In this document: one piece after another, positions 1 through 5,996 of the stretch
How positions within the stretch are numbered: position 1 is the stretch's first letter
Layout of the letters: every line of letters begins with the position of its first letter
Assembly: GCA_029777735.1 (NCBI GenBank)
Contig: JAKORR010000004.1
Span: forward strand, 1-5,996
Source of the DNA: Armatimonadota bacterium
GTDB lineage: Bacteria; Armatimonadota; Zipacnadia; Zipacnadales; FEN-943
Length of the DNA stretch: 5,996 bases
Reading direction: 5' to 3'
The notes under the pieces: generated by a model
The model's database searches: none
What the model saw: only the letters and a program-made list of their open reading frames with translations
Told to the model about the DNA's origin: nothing
Position numbers and translations under genes: made by a program

Positions 1-5
1 CAAAC

Positions 6-938
6 CTACCATCCCACGCCACGGAAGCCCGTAGTTATGGATACGACTGCAGGCCCCAGAACCACGACCAACAGCGCTGGGAAGATGAAAAAGATCATTG
101 GGAACAGCATCTTCACTGACATGGTTGCAGCCACTACGCGCACCTTCGAACTGCGTCGGGCACGTAGAGCGTTTGCCTGCGTCCTGAGAGTCTTTCCGAT
201 GCTCACTCCGAGCTCGTCCGCCTGCAAGAGTGCATTGACGAGCAGGCGTACTTCATCTACTCCCGTTCGCTCGGCTAGGTCCTCCCACGCCTGCGCTCGG
301 GGCTTTCCCAGTCGCAGCTCCGACAACAGGCGTTCGAACTCATATACCAGCGGCCCCGATCGCCGTCGCACTACCTCTTGGAGTGCACTGTCGAGCCCGA
401 CACCGGCTTCTGTGCTCACGACCATCAAGTCAATGATGTCAGGAAGACTCTTGCGTATCTGATTTTGACGCTTTCTTATGTAAGCGTCAAGGGCATATTG
501 AGGTGAGAAGGCTCCGAAGACCACCAGGAGCAATGTAACCGCCAGTCGCATCAAGGGCTGCGCAGAATCCCAGGAAAGGTTGACCCAGACCCCGGCCACC
601 GCGGCAAGCATCAACGCCAGGCCCCGGAGTGCCATGAAGCTCTCACTGGTCAGACCTCCTGGGTAGCCCGCTTGGTCTAACCTGGACCGAATCTCGTTGA
701 CGGCGCCCCCGGGCGTCGACGCACCGATGGCCTTCGCCACGTTGGAGACCCAGGGCGCCAAGAGACGCTTGTGGAACGGCACGGCCAGCTCTTGTTGTAC
801 CGCTGTGCCGATTCGCTCGCGCCCCTTGGTGACCTGGATAAGGCGCTCCTGAGTGAGCACACCCTGGGACCTGCCAACCACGCCCACGACAAGGGCAATA
901 ACCGCTACAGCCACCAGTATCAAAATGATCAGGAGCAT
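6..938 (-). CDS. tadC: Tad pilus inner-membrane platform protein TadC (T2SSF family)
   Basis: A 310-residue polytopic inner-membrane protein, the second platform subunit, related to TadB and to GspF/PilC. Predicted membrane segments: about 2-22, 101-119, 126-145 and 276-299. The T2SSF domain (about 160-285) carries the TadC signature SLPDIIDLMVVSTEAGVGLD (164-183), followed by LSELRLGKPRAQAWEDLAER (205-224) and QADELGVSIGKTLRTQA (239-255). Full length for the family, no frameshift; stop TAG five bases from the window edge. The ATG start lies 12 nt after the tadB stop and has AGGGG 7 nt upstream. An ATG 7 nt further upstream (945) is in another frame. TadD and the minor pilin genes often follow tadC, but that region is outside the window. 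Confidence 0.96.
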   Translation of the reverse strand: MLLIILILVAVAVIALVVGVVGRSQGVLTQERLIQVTKGRERIGTAVQQELAVPFHKRLLAPWVSNVAKAIGASTPGGAVNEIRSRLDQAGYPGGLTSESFMALRGLALMLAAVAGVWVNLSWDSAQPLMRLAVTLLLVVFGAFSPQYALDAYIRKRQNQIRKSLPDIIDLMVVSTEAGVGLDSALQEVVRRRSGPLVYEFERLLSELRLGKPRAQAWEDLAERTGVDEVRLLVNALLQADELGVSIGKTLRTQANALRARRSSKVRVVAATMSVKMLFPMIFFIFPALLVVVLGPAVVSITTGFRGVGW

Positions 939-945
939 AATGCAT

Positions 946-950
946 CCCCT
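946..950 (-). promoter_or_regulatory. Ribosome binding site for tadC
   Basis: AGGGG directly after the tadB TAG, with a 7-nt spacer to the ATG at 938. It fills most of the 12-nt junction, leaving no space for a separate promoter there. Confidence 0.65.
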
Positions 951-1919
951 CTAGATATCCACATCAAGCATCTTGCGGATAAGAAGAGCCCCGAGAGACA
1001 TCAACAGCCCTGCCGTCAATGCCAGGGTCAGCCCGACAGGGGTGGTGAACAGCGGCTCGAGGTACCCTGGGTTAAGAACATTGACGGCCAGCGCTATGCA
1101 GATAGGCATGGCGAACAGGATACCTGCCGAGAGCCGCACTTCAGCCGTGGCCGCGTTGATCTCCCCTTGCAGCCGTAGACGCTCGCGCACAGTCTCGGCA
1201 ATATTGTCGAGTACTTCGGACAGATTCCCGCCCACTTCTGACCATATCTGGATAGCAGCTACCACAAGCTCAAGATCATAGCACTGTGTCCGGTCCACCA
1301 AATTGTCCAAGGCCTCACTGGTTCCCATGCCCATCTGCACTTCGGCCGCCAGTCGCCGGAACTCGTCCGAAATGGGCGGCTGCATCTGCCCTGCCACCGT
1401 CTGGACACCGCGCAGCAGCGAAAAGCCGGTGCGCAGTGCTGCGGAGAGGATATCTATGGCGTCAGGCAACTGACTGGCCAGATCTCGTCTCCGCTTGGCC
1501 TGTCGCAGTTTCACCACGACCCACGGCAGCAAGCCGCAGCCCATACCGACAAGTAGGCCCAGAGGAATCTGCTTGGTGAGGACCAGGCCCAGAGCCGATC
1601 CGACGAGCAGCGACAGAGCCCCGAAGGCCACGAGCTCAGAAGGTTTCAGCAGCAGCCCCGCTCGCAGAATCTCCATCTGTAGTTCTTCCCACAGCGATGT
1701 ACCACGGAGCAGGGAACTGAGGATTGGGGCTTGGTCGGCCGGCTCTCGCGGCCCCCTGCGCACGCTTGAAGGCGTCGGCGCCGCGCTTGTTCCTCGGAGT
1801 CTGGCGACTCGCTCGATAGGGTCGCCGTTGGAGCGGGACCAAAGCACGGCTGTAACGCCGAAGACCAGGCCGGCAGCCACAACGAAGGCCAAACCCGCCA
1901 GCACCACGGGCGGGATCAT
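951..1919 (-). CDS. tadB: Tad pilus inner-membrane platform protein TadB (T2SSF family)
   Basis: A 322-residue polytopic inner-membrane protein that pairs with TadC to form the platform on which the TadA/CpaF ATPase acts. Predicted membrane segments: about 2-27, 97-114, 118-136, 263-282 and 293-314. Between the third and fourth lies the cytoplasmic T2SSF helical domain, with LPDAIDILSAALRTGFSL at 151-168 and WSEVGGNLSEVLDNIAETV at 226-244, both characteristic of TadB. A Pro/Ser/Arg-rich linker (about 43-65) joins the first segment to the rest. I chose the ATG at 1919 over the in-frame GTG at 1928: AGGAGG (1928-1933) sits 8 nt before this ATG but overlaps or abuts the GTG, and the ATG gives a standard ATGA overlap with the cpaF stop. 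The GTG start would add only three residues. Stop TAG. Five rather than four clear membrane segments are by eye only. Confidence 0.95.
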   Translation of the reverse strand: MIPPVVLAGLAFVVAAGLVFGVTAVLWSRSNGDPIERVARLRGTSAAPTPSSVRRGPREPADQAPILSSLLRGTSLWEELQMEILRAGLLLKPSELVAFGALSLLVGSALGLVLTKQIPLGLLVGMGCGLLPWVVVKLRQAKRRRDLASQLPDAIDILSAALRTGFSLLRGVQTVAGQMQPPISDEFRRLAAEVQMGMGTSEALDNLVDRTQCYDLELVVAAIQIWSEVGGNLSEVLDNIAETVRERLRLQGEINAATAEVRLSAGILFAMPICIALAVNVLNPGYLEPLFTTPVGLTLALTAGLLMSLGALLIRKMLDVDI

Positions 1920-3229
1920 CTGAGCCACCTCCTCGTAGCGCTCGGTGGCGCGAAGATGTCTGGAGGCAAGGGCACTCCTTCAGCCTCGAACAGGTCCATG
2001 AACAGCGGGCGAGTGCCGGTAGTGACGTGCTCGCCCACCACTCGGCCCTCGCTGTCTACCCCGTGCTGGTGATAGACGAAAAGGTCCTGCAGCACAATCT
2101 GGTCCGACTCCATGCGCTGTACTTCGGTGATATGTGTGATCTTGCGGCTCCCGTCGCGCATTCTGGACTGGTGCACGATCAGGTGCAGAGCAGAGGAGAT
2201 CTGCTCGCGTATGGCCCGCGAGGGTAGATCTACCCCTGCCATCAGCACCATAGTCTCAAGGCGCGAGAGGGTATCGCGAGGCCCGTTGGAGTGCAGCGTG
2301 CTCATTGAGCCATCGTGTCCTGTGTTCATAGCCTGCAGCATGTCCAGGGCCTCGGCGCCGCGAACCTCCCCCACCACTATCCGGTCCGGCCTCATTCGCA
2401 GCGCATTGCGGACGAGATGGCGGATGGCCACTTCCCCCCGGCCCTCTATGTTCGGCGGGCGGCTCTCCAGCGTGATCACGTGGTCCTGCTGAAGCTGTAA
2501 CTCCGCCGCATCCTCGATCGTTACGATACGCTCATGGGCCGGGATGAAGCTTGAGAGCGCATTGAGCGTCGTCGTCTTGCCGCTGCCTGTCCCTCCCGAC
2601 ACCAGTATGTTGAGCCGGGCCTTGACGGCGCAGTCGAGGAACAGACACATTTCCTCAGTAAACGACCCTAGCTCTACAAGACGTTGTGGCGTCAGCGGCG
2701 TCCGCGCGAACTTGCGGATCGTGACGCACGGCCCGTTCAAGCACAGCGGAGGAATAATAGCATTGACGCGCGAACCGTCGTTCAAGCGCGCGTCTACCAT
2801 GGGTACGCTTTCGTCAACACGTCTCCCCAGAGGGCTAACAATGCGGTCGATAACCCGCATCACGTGCTCGTTATCCACGAACTTGCGGTCCGTGAGATAC
2901 AGCTTGCCGTCAATCTCGACGTAGACCTGGTGAGGCCCATTCACCATCACTTCGCTCACGCGCGGGTCGTCGATAAGTGGCTGGATCGGTCCATACCCGA
3001 CAACCTCATTCATTACCTCTTCGACCAACGCCTCGCGGGCCCGGGCCGTCAAAGTCACCCCGCGCTCCTGCACCTCGGCCTGCATGAGCTGGAAGACGCG
3101 TGTCCGCAACTCTTCGTTCGTGAGCCTCTGGAGCACCGGGAACTCGGTTTCACCAAGAAGGCGCCGGTGCACCTTCACACGCAGCTCATCCAGTAACTCT
3201 CTGCTGCCTTCTGCTGTCTCAGTTGCCAT
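1916..3229 (-). CDS. cpaF: Tad pilus assembly ATPase CpaF/TadA (type II/IV secretion ATPase, VirB11-like)
   Basis: A 437-residue cytoplasmic hexameric ATPase that powers pilin assembly and possibly retraction through TadB/TadC. The N-terminal part has the family's helical region (about 10-75, with EVVGYGPIQPLIDDP at 75-89) and VSEVMVNGP (91-99). The ATPase core is complete: TIRKF at 170-174, Walker A GGTGSGKTT at 212-220, Asp box RIVTIEDAAELQL at 234-246, Walker B-like RIVVGEVRGAEAL at 283-295, and His box GHDGSMSTLHSN at 304-315. All nucleotide-handling motifs look intact and the length is normal for CpaF. The C-terminal tail (GRVVGEHVTTGTRP, about 395-408) is also typical. Four Cys residues (163, 168, 195, 200) flank the nucleotide-binding core; I make no functional claim for them. 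The ATG start is preceded by GGGAG at 8 nt, after a 23-nt gap from cpaE. The TGA stop overlaps the tadB start by an ATGA, indicating translational coupling. Confidence 0.98.
   Translation of the reverse strand: MATETAEGSRELLDELRVKVHRRLLGETEFPVLQRLTNEELRTRVFQLMQAEVQERGVTLTARAREALVEEVMNEVVGYGPIQPLIDDPRVSEVMVNGPHQVYVEIDGKLYLTDRKFVDNEHVMRVIDRIVSPLGRRVDESVPMVDARLNDGSRVNAIIPPLCLNGPCVTIRKFARTPLTPQRLVELGSFTEEMCLFLDCAVKARLNILVSGGTGSGKTTTLNALSSFIPAHERIVTIEDAAELQLQQDHVITLESRPPNIEGRGEVAIRHLVRNALRMRPDRIVVGEVRGAEALDMLQAMNTGHDGSMSTLHSNGPRDTLSRLETMVLMAGVDLPSRAIREQISSALHLIVHQSRMRDGSRKITHITEVQRMESDQIVLQDLFVYHQHGVDSEGRVVGEHVTTGTRPLFMDLFEAEGVPLPPDIFAPPSATRRWLR
1928..1933 (-). promoter_or_regulatory. Ribosome binding site that decides the tadB start
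   Basis: AGGAGG, the strongest Shine-Dalgarno match in the window, sits within the last codons of cpaF with an 8-nt spacer to the ATG at 1919. Its last base is the first base of the in-frame GTG at 1928, so it cannot serve that GTG; it fixes the start at 1919. Confidence 0.8.
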
Positions 3230-3237
3230 CTAAGGTT

Positions 3238-3242
3238 CTCCC
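3238..3242 (-). promoter_or_regulatory. Ribosome binding site for cpaF
   Basis: GGGAG with an 8-nt spacer to the ATG at 3229, within the 23-nt gap after the cpaE TGA. It supports this ATG as the start. No hairpin or promoter-like element is visible in the gap. Confidence 0.7.
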
Positions 3243-3252
3243 ACTCACTGTT

Positions 3253-4461
3253 TCAGTACTCCTTGCCGACTTCGGTAGCGACACCCTCTGCAATCTTGCG
3301 CCCTCGTCTTACGATTCTCTCCCCAAGCTGCGTGATGGCCCGCGCGGCGGGGCTATTGGGTGTGCGAGTCACAAGCGGCACCCCCTCGTTCATCGCCGCG
3401 GTGCAGTTAGCTGGGTCAAAGGGTATCGTCAAGTAGTCCTGCCAACCCGCGGCCTTGGCGACATCTTCTGGCTTCAGGAAGCCACTGGGAGCCGCTTTGT
3501 TGACCACGGGCATCAGACGCTCTTTCGCCACGCCGGCAGAGCGAACTAGATCCGTCACCGTGGCCGAGTTGCGCACCGACACGATGTCCTCGGGGGTGCC
3601 CACCAGGAGCACCACATGGCTGCGTCGCGCAAGGTAGCTGGCCAAGGGCCACAAGTTCGACGGACAGTCTATCACCACGACGGAGAAGGAGCGCTTCAGG
3701 ATGCCCAGTATGCTGCTGGCAGCGGCTGTGGTGACCCGGTCGAACTGCGACAGCTCGGCAGTCGGCTGGTCAGACGTCGCGGGCAGAAAACTCACGCCGC
3801 TCTGGTGACGTATCAGCGATCCGGTGACCAAGTCGTTGTCCAGAGAGGCCATTTGCACCAGGCTCATGAAGCTGCTGGAGGGAACCACATCGAGCAGTAT
3901 GGCTCCATCGCCCAACTGCCCAGGCGCTTCCAGCAGTACCACCTTCTCGCCCTTCTGCGACAGGCTCACAGCCACATTGACTGCGATAGTCGTCTTACCT
4001 ACGCCGCCCTTGCCACTGCTCACCATTACCACAAGCGGAGCCTGAGCTGCCTCCGTCACAGACGCCAGGGCCGACAGGGGCATCCCCCGGCGCACAGTGA
4101 TCAGCCGGTTCAGAACGTCGGGGAGCATCTCGAGGCCGTCGATGGACACGACCGCCCGGGCGCCTGCTATCATCGCCGCCCGGCGGCCTTCGTCCGTCTG
4201 TGCCCGCGTCACCATCACGCAGGCCACATCAGGCGCCGCCCTACTCACCAGTTCACAGACTTCGGCCCCCCGCAGTCCCGCCAGGTCCTCCCACAGCAAG
4301 GCTACGTCCGGCCGTAGGCGATAGGCGAGTTGTGCTGCCTCAAGGCCGTCCTGTGCGTAGGCTACTGGGTCGAACCCGCCGGCGCGGATGAGGATATCGC
4401 GTATCACATCACCCTCGCCTGGGTTCACCTCAGATATGAGCACTCGGACGGCCGACGCCAC
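3253..4461 (-). CDS. cpaE: Tad pilus assembly protein CpaE/TadZ (pseudo-receiver plus ParA/MinD-like ATPase)
   Basis: A 402-residue cytoplasmic protein; family members localise the Tad machinery to its site, often the pole. Residues 5-120 have a response-regulator receiver-like fold (VRVLIS, PDVALL, VACVMVT and AGARAVV strands), but the phospho-acceptor position holds W57 and the usual Lys is replaced, so it is probably not phosphorylated. Residues 142-385 are ParA/MinD-like: deviant Walker A SGKGGVGKTT at 149-158 with both K151 and K156, and Walker B-like VVVIDCPS at 261-268. The Walker A' segment reads LLEAPGQLGDGA (176-187), where relatives have DxD; E178 and P180 stand in for the two Asp. 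The C-terminal part (VVNKA at 319-323, IPFDP at 346-350, EGVPL at 359-363) is typical of CpaE. The start is GTG directly abutting the secretin TAA and in the same frame, so it cannot lie further upstream; later GTGs would cut the first strand. It ends in TGA. Secure family call; ATPase activity uncertain. Confidence 0.95.
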   Translation of the reverse strand: MASAVRVLISEVNPGEGDVIRDILIRAGGFDPVAYAQDGLEAAQLAYRLRPDVALLWEDLAGLRGAEVCELVSRAAPDVACVMVTRAQTDEGRRAAMIAGARAVVSIDGLEMLPDVLNRLITVRRGMPLSALASVTEAAQAPLVVMVSSGKGGVGKTTIAVNVAVSLSQKGEKVVLLEAPGQLGDGAILLDVVPSSSFMSLVQMASLDNDLVTGSLIRHQSGVSFLPATSDQPTAELSQFDRVTTAAASSILGILKRSFSVVVIDCPSNLWPLASYLARRSHVVLLVGTPEDIVSVRNSATVTDLVRSAGVAKERLMPVVNKAAPSGFLKPEDVAKAAGWQDYLTIPFDPANCTAAMNEGVPLVTRTPNSPAARAITQLGERIVRRGRKIAEGVATEVGKEY

Positions 4462-5996
4462 TTACTTTGTGCCACCTTCTCCTACCGGAGGCAGAATCTC
4501 TGGGCTCAGGAATATCACGAGTTCCGTCTTGGTCTCAGTGATTTCTTGCCGCTTGAAGAACTCGCCGATGATCGGAATGTCGCCGAGAACCGGGACCTTC
4601 CTCAGAAGCTTGCTCTCATCCTGACGGAGCAATCCGCCGATAACCAGAGTCGAGCTGGGGGAGACTGTCACAGTCGTCGAGCTTCGACGCGTCTTCAGCG
4701 CTGGAATGCGCAGACCCGCGACCGTGACGCCCGAGCCATAGTCGATGGCGCTGACCTCCGGCTCAACCTTGGTCACGATCTGACCAGCCTCGGTCACCGT
4801 TGGCGTTACTCTGAGGTCCACGCCGTACTTCTTGTACTCAATCGTTATGGCATTGAAGCCCTCGCTCCCAGGTTGGGAGACCGGTATAGGTATCTCACCG
4901 CCGACCAAGATGCTCGCTTCCTCACCATCGTTGACGACCAGGTTTGGCTCAGCAAGAACCTTGGCATAATTCTGCTCCTCAAGAGCGTGCAGGTCGGCTC
5001 CGAGCGTGTAGTAGTTATCAAATCCACCTTCAGCCTTGATCAGCCACGGCTGATCCACAAACGTCCCATCTATGATCTGGCCCCAATCGACGCCATACCG
5101 CTTGAGCTTGTCGCGGTTCACGTCGACTACCTTCACATGAACGATGATCCTCCGCTTCTCCGGCGCGACGACACGCACCAGGTTCAGGACCTTGTAGGCT
5201 GGTGGCAGAGCGTCAACGATATCCGCTAGCCGACGGGCCTCCTCCTCGTCCCCGACTGTCCCTTCCACAGCCACCGACGCTGGTCCGATAGACCGAACCG
5301 TATAGGTGTCGCCCACCGCCTCCCGGACCATCGCCAAGTACTCGTCCAACGAGGGTTTAGGCTCAGGCGCCACGCGCACCAAGTTGATGATCTGAGCGCG
5401 GCCCGAGTAGGCCTCCAGCAGCTTGTTCGCCCTCTCGGCATCCTCGGTGGTTGGCGCTTCGCCCTCAACAACCACGGTGCTGTCGGAGAGCATCCAGACG
5501 CTGTAGTGCGGACCGACCGCGGCCTGGATCTCGTCCACAGGCGCCGCGGACGACGGCCCTGCCGTGGTTATGCTGGCAATACGTACCTCATTGCCGAGGG
5601 CCTCCTCAAGGCCCTTAAGCTCGAGCTGCATCTGGGGCGAGACATTGCCACGGACCACAATAGTCGAAGTCCCACAGACAACGTATTCGTAAGACGGCCC
5701 GTACAGCTTCTGCATCTGGCGTGCGGTGGCTTCTGCTGGCGTCAGGTCCTGCCCCTCGAGCGTGAGTAGGTCAAGAACTGTCATCTCGGGCCCGGCTATT
5801 TGCCGCGCAATCTCCAGCGCCTTGTCGCGCTGAGGCTCACCTGGGCATGTCCCACTCAGGACGATCATCTTCTCACCCAGAGCGCTCACGTTAACATAGT
5901 CTGCCACCAAGTCCCTCACTCGACGCACTAGGGCAGTCGCGGTGAGTGGGCTGCGGACGGTCACAGCGTACTCATGACGCCCGCGGGCGTCCCAGA
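4462..5996 (-). CDS. cpaC: Tad/Flp pilus outer-membrane secretin (CpaC/RcpA family), 5' end cut by window edge
   Basis: Forms the outer-membrane channel through which the Flp pilus passes. Numbering from the GTG at 5964 as residue 1, the C-terminal half is a classic secretin domain (about 270-491): AKVLAEPNLVVNDGEEA near 334-350 followed by GGEIPIPV, VDLRVTPTV at 382-390, the hallmark VPVLGDIPIIGEFF at 457-470, and ELVIFLSPEIL at 481-491. Before it, residues 9-265 contain about four BON-like modules. The GTG at 5964 is probably not the real start: the frame stays open to the window edge, and the upstream codons read WDARGRHEYA then VTVRSP, which resembles the end of the N-terminal pilus/secretin domain (PF13629) that normally precedes BON in CpaC. 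There is also no signal peptide after the GTG, although a secretin needs one. I therefore annotate it as 5'-partial. It ends in TAA, immediately followed by cpaE. The secretin assignment is very secure; CpaC rather than another secretin class rests on the BON modules and the tad neighbours. Confidence 0.96.
   Translation of the reverse strand, partial: WDARGRHEYAVTVRSPLTATALVRRVRDLVADYVNVSALGEKMIVLSGTCPGEPQRDKALEIARQIAGPEMTVLDLLTLEGQDLTPAEATARQMQKLYGPSYEYVVCGTSTIVVRGNVSPQMQLELKGLEEALGNEVRIASITTAGPSSAAPVDEIQAAVGPHYSVWMLSDSTVVVEGEAPTTEDAERANKLLEAYSGRAQIINLVRVAPEPKPSLDEYLAMVREAVGDTYTVRSIGPASVAVEGTVGDEEEARRLADIVDALPPAYKVLNLVRVVAPEKRRIIVHVKVVDVNRDKLKRYGVDWGQIIDGTFVDQPWLIKAEGGFDNYYTLGADLHALEEQNYAKVLAEPNLVVNDGEEASILVGGEIPIPVSQPGSEGFNAITIEYKKYGVDLRVTPTVTEAGQIVTKVEPEVSAIDYGSGVTVAGLRIPALKTRRSSTTVTVSPSSTLVIGGLLRQDESKLLRKVPVLGDIPIIGEFFKRQEITETKTELVIFLSPEILPPVGEGGTK
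4472..4478 (-). promoter_or_regulatory. Probable ribosome binding site for cpaE, inside the secretin 3' end
   Basis: AAGGTGG ends 10 nt before the cpaE GTG. A better match, AGGAG at 4479-4483, is 17 nt away and so too distant. The site lies wholly in secretin coding sequence and the GTG directly follows the TAA, so cpaE translation probably depends on ribosomes finishing the secretin. Confidence 0.45.
5170..5940 (-). repeat. Four tandem BON-like modules inside the secretin
   Basis: Diverged protein-level repeats of about 55-65 residues (numbering from 5964): module 1 about 9-69 (5940-5758), module 2 about 80-134 (5727-5563), module 3 about 143-198 (5538-5371), module 4 about 205-265 (5352-5170). 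Each has a helix, a Y.V-type strand, a short hydrophobic strand ending in G (MIVLSG, IVVRG, VVVEG, VAVEG), an acidic helix, and a closing hydrophobic strand (VLDLLTLEG, RIASITTAG, IINLVRVAP, VLNLVRVVAP). Modules 3 and 4 are most alike, suggesting the latest duplication. BON modules in CpaC are periplasmic and may bind peptidoglycan or other ring components; that role is inferred here. Modules 1, 3 and 4 are clear by eye; module 2 is weaker. Confidence 0.7.

Noticed and set aside
643..945. Minus-strand 100-codon frame beginning at the ATG at 945, overlapping tadC
   Set aside because: Out of frame with tadC, which is clearly the real gene. The product has no domain, and the Shine-Dalgarno AGGGG nearly abuts this ATG.
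3230..3252. Possible internal promoter or terminator between cpaE and cpaF
   Set aside because: Only 23 nt, mostly taken up by the cpaF ribosome binding site; no hairpin and no -35/-10 pair visible.
3469..3484. 7-bp inverted repeat with 2-nt spacer (TGGCTTC / GAAGCCA) inside cpaE
   Set aside because: Within conserved coding sequence, no T-run and no link to a gene boundary; chance-level size.
3616..4317. Plus-strand open frame of 233 codons opposite cpaE
   Set aside because: Antisense to the intact ParA-like gene; the product is rich in His, Gln and Arg with no motif, consistent with a composition artefact.
5038..5055. Perfect 8-bp inverted repeat with 2-nt spacer (GATCAGCC / GGCTGATC) inside the secretin gene
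   Set aside because: It lies in coding sequence (DQPWLI) far from any gene junction. Short palindromes of this size are expected by chance somewhere in 6 kb across possible spacers, and there is no T-run to make it a terminator.
4330..5229. Plus-strand open frame of 299 codons opposite the secretin
   Set aside because: It lies entirely antisense to strongly conserved secretin motifs. Its translation shows no recognisable domain and is rich in His/Arg/Asp/Leu, as expected from reading the complement of a coding strand.
6..5996. General type II secretion or type IVa pilus locus instead of Tad
   Set aside because: The combination of a CpaE/TadZ protein, a CpaF-type ATPase and paired short T2SSF proteins TadB and TadC is specific to tad loci; GspE/GspF and PilB/PilC loci have a different ATPase subfamily and a single longer platform protein.

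Overview
The window is one block of a Tad (tight adherence) / Flp type IVc pilus locus. All five genes lie on the minus strand, so transcription runs from high to low coordinates: secretin (cpaC/rcpA, cut by the right edge) > cpaE/tadZ > cpaF/tadA > tadB > tadC. Nothing convincing is encoded on the plus strand. Every base except the first five and two short junctions (12 and 23 nt) is coding, so there is no room for an RNA gene, internal terminator or large regulatory region. Two of the other junctions have no gap: the secretin stop TAA is followed directly by the cpaE GTG, and cpaF/tadB share an ATGA overlap. This looks like one co-transcribed, translationally coupled unit whose promoter lies outside the window to the right.

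The parts fit together as follows. The secretin forms the outer-membrane channel. CpaE/TadZ is a receiver-like plus ParA/MinD-like protein thought to position the machine. CpaF/TadA is the hexameric ATPase at the cytoplasmic face. TadB and TadC are the paired inner-membrane platform proteins (T2SSF family) that couple the ATPase to pilin assembly. The prepilin (Flp), prepilin peptidase (TadV/CpaA), CpaB/RcpC, TadD and the TadE/F/G minor pilins are not in the window and would be expected on either side. No cpaD/rcpB gene lies between secretin and cpaE, unlike in Caulobacter and Aggregatibacter.

The organism is a bacterium with moderately high G+C. A secretin implies an outer membrane (diderm). 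The missing cpaD/rcpB and the unusual secretin N-terminal region suggest a lineage away from the well-studied Proteobacteria, but the phylum cannot be named from this sequence alone.

I see no new system here; the locus type is well known. The points worth a second look are variations on it: a secretin with about four tandem BON-like modules before the channel domain, a CpaE whose receiver domain lacks the phospho-acceptor Asp and whose ParA-like domain has lost the Walker A' Asp residues, and two start-site corrections (the secretin reading frame continues off the window edge; tadB most likely starts at the ATG at 1919, not the upstream GTG at 1928).
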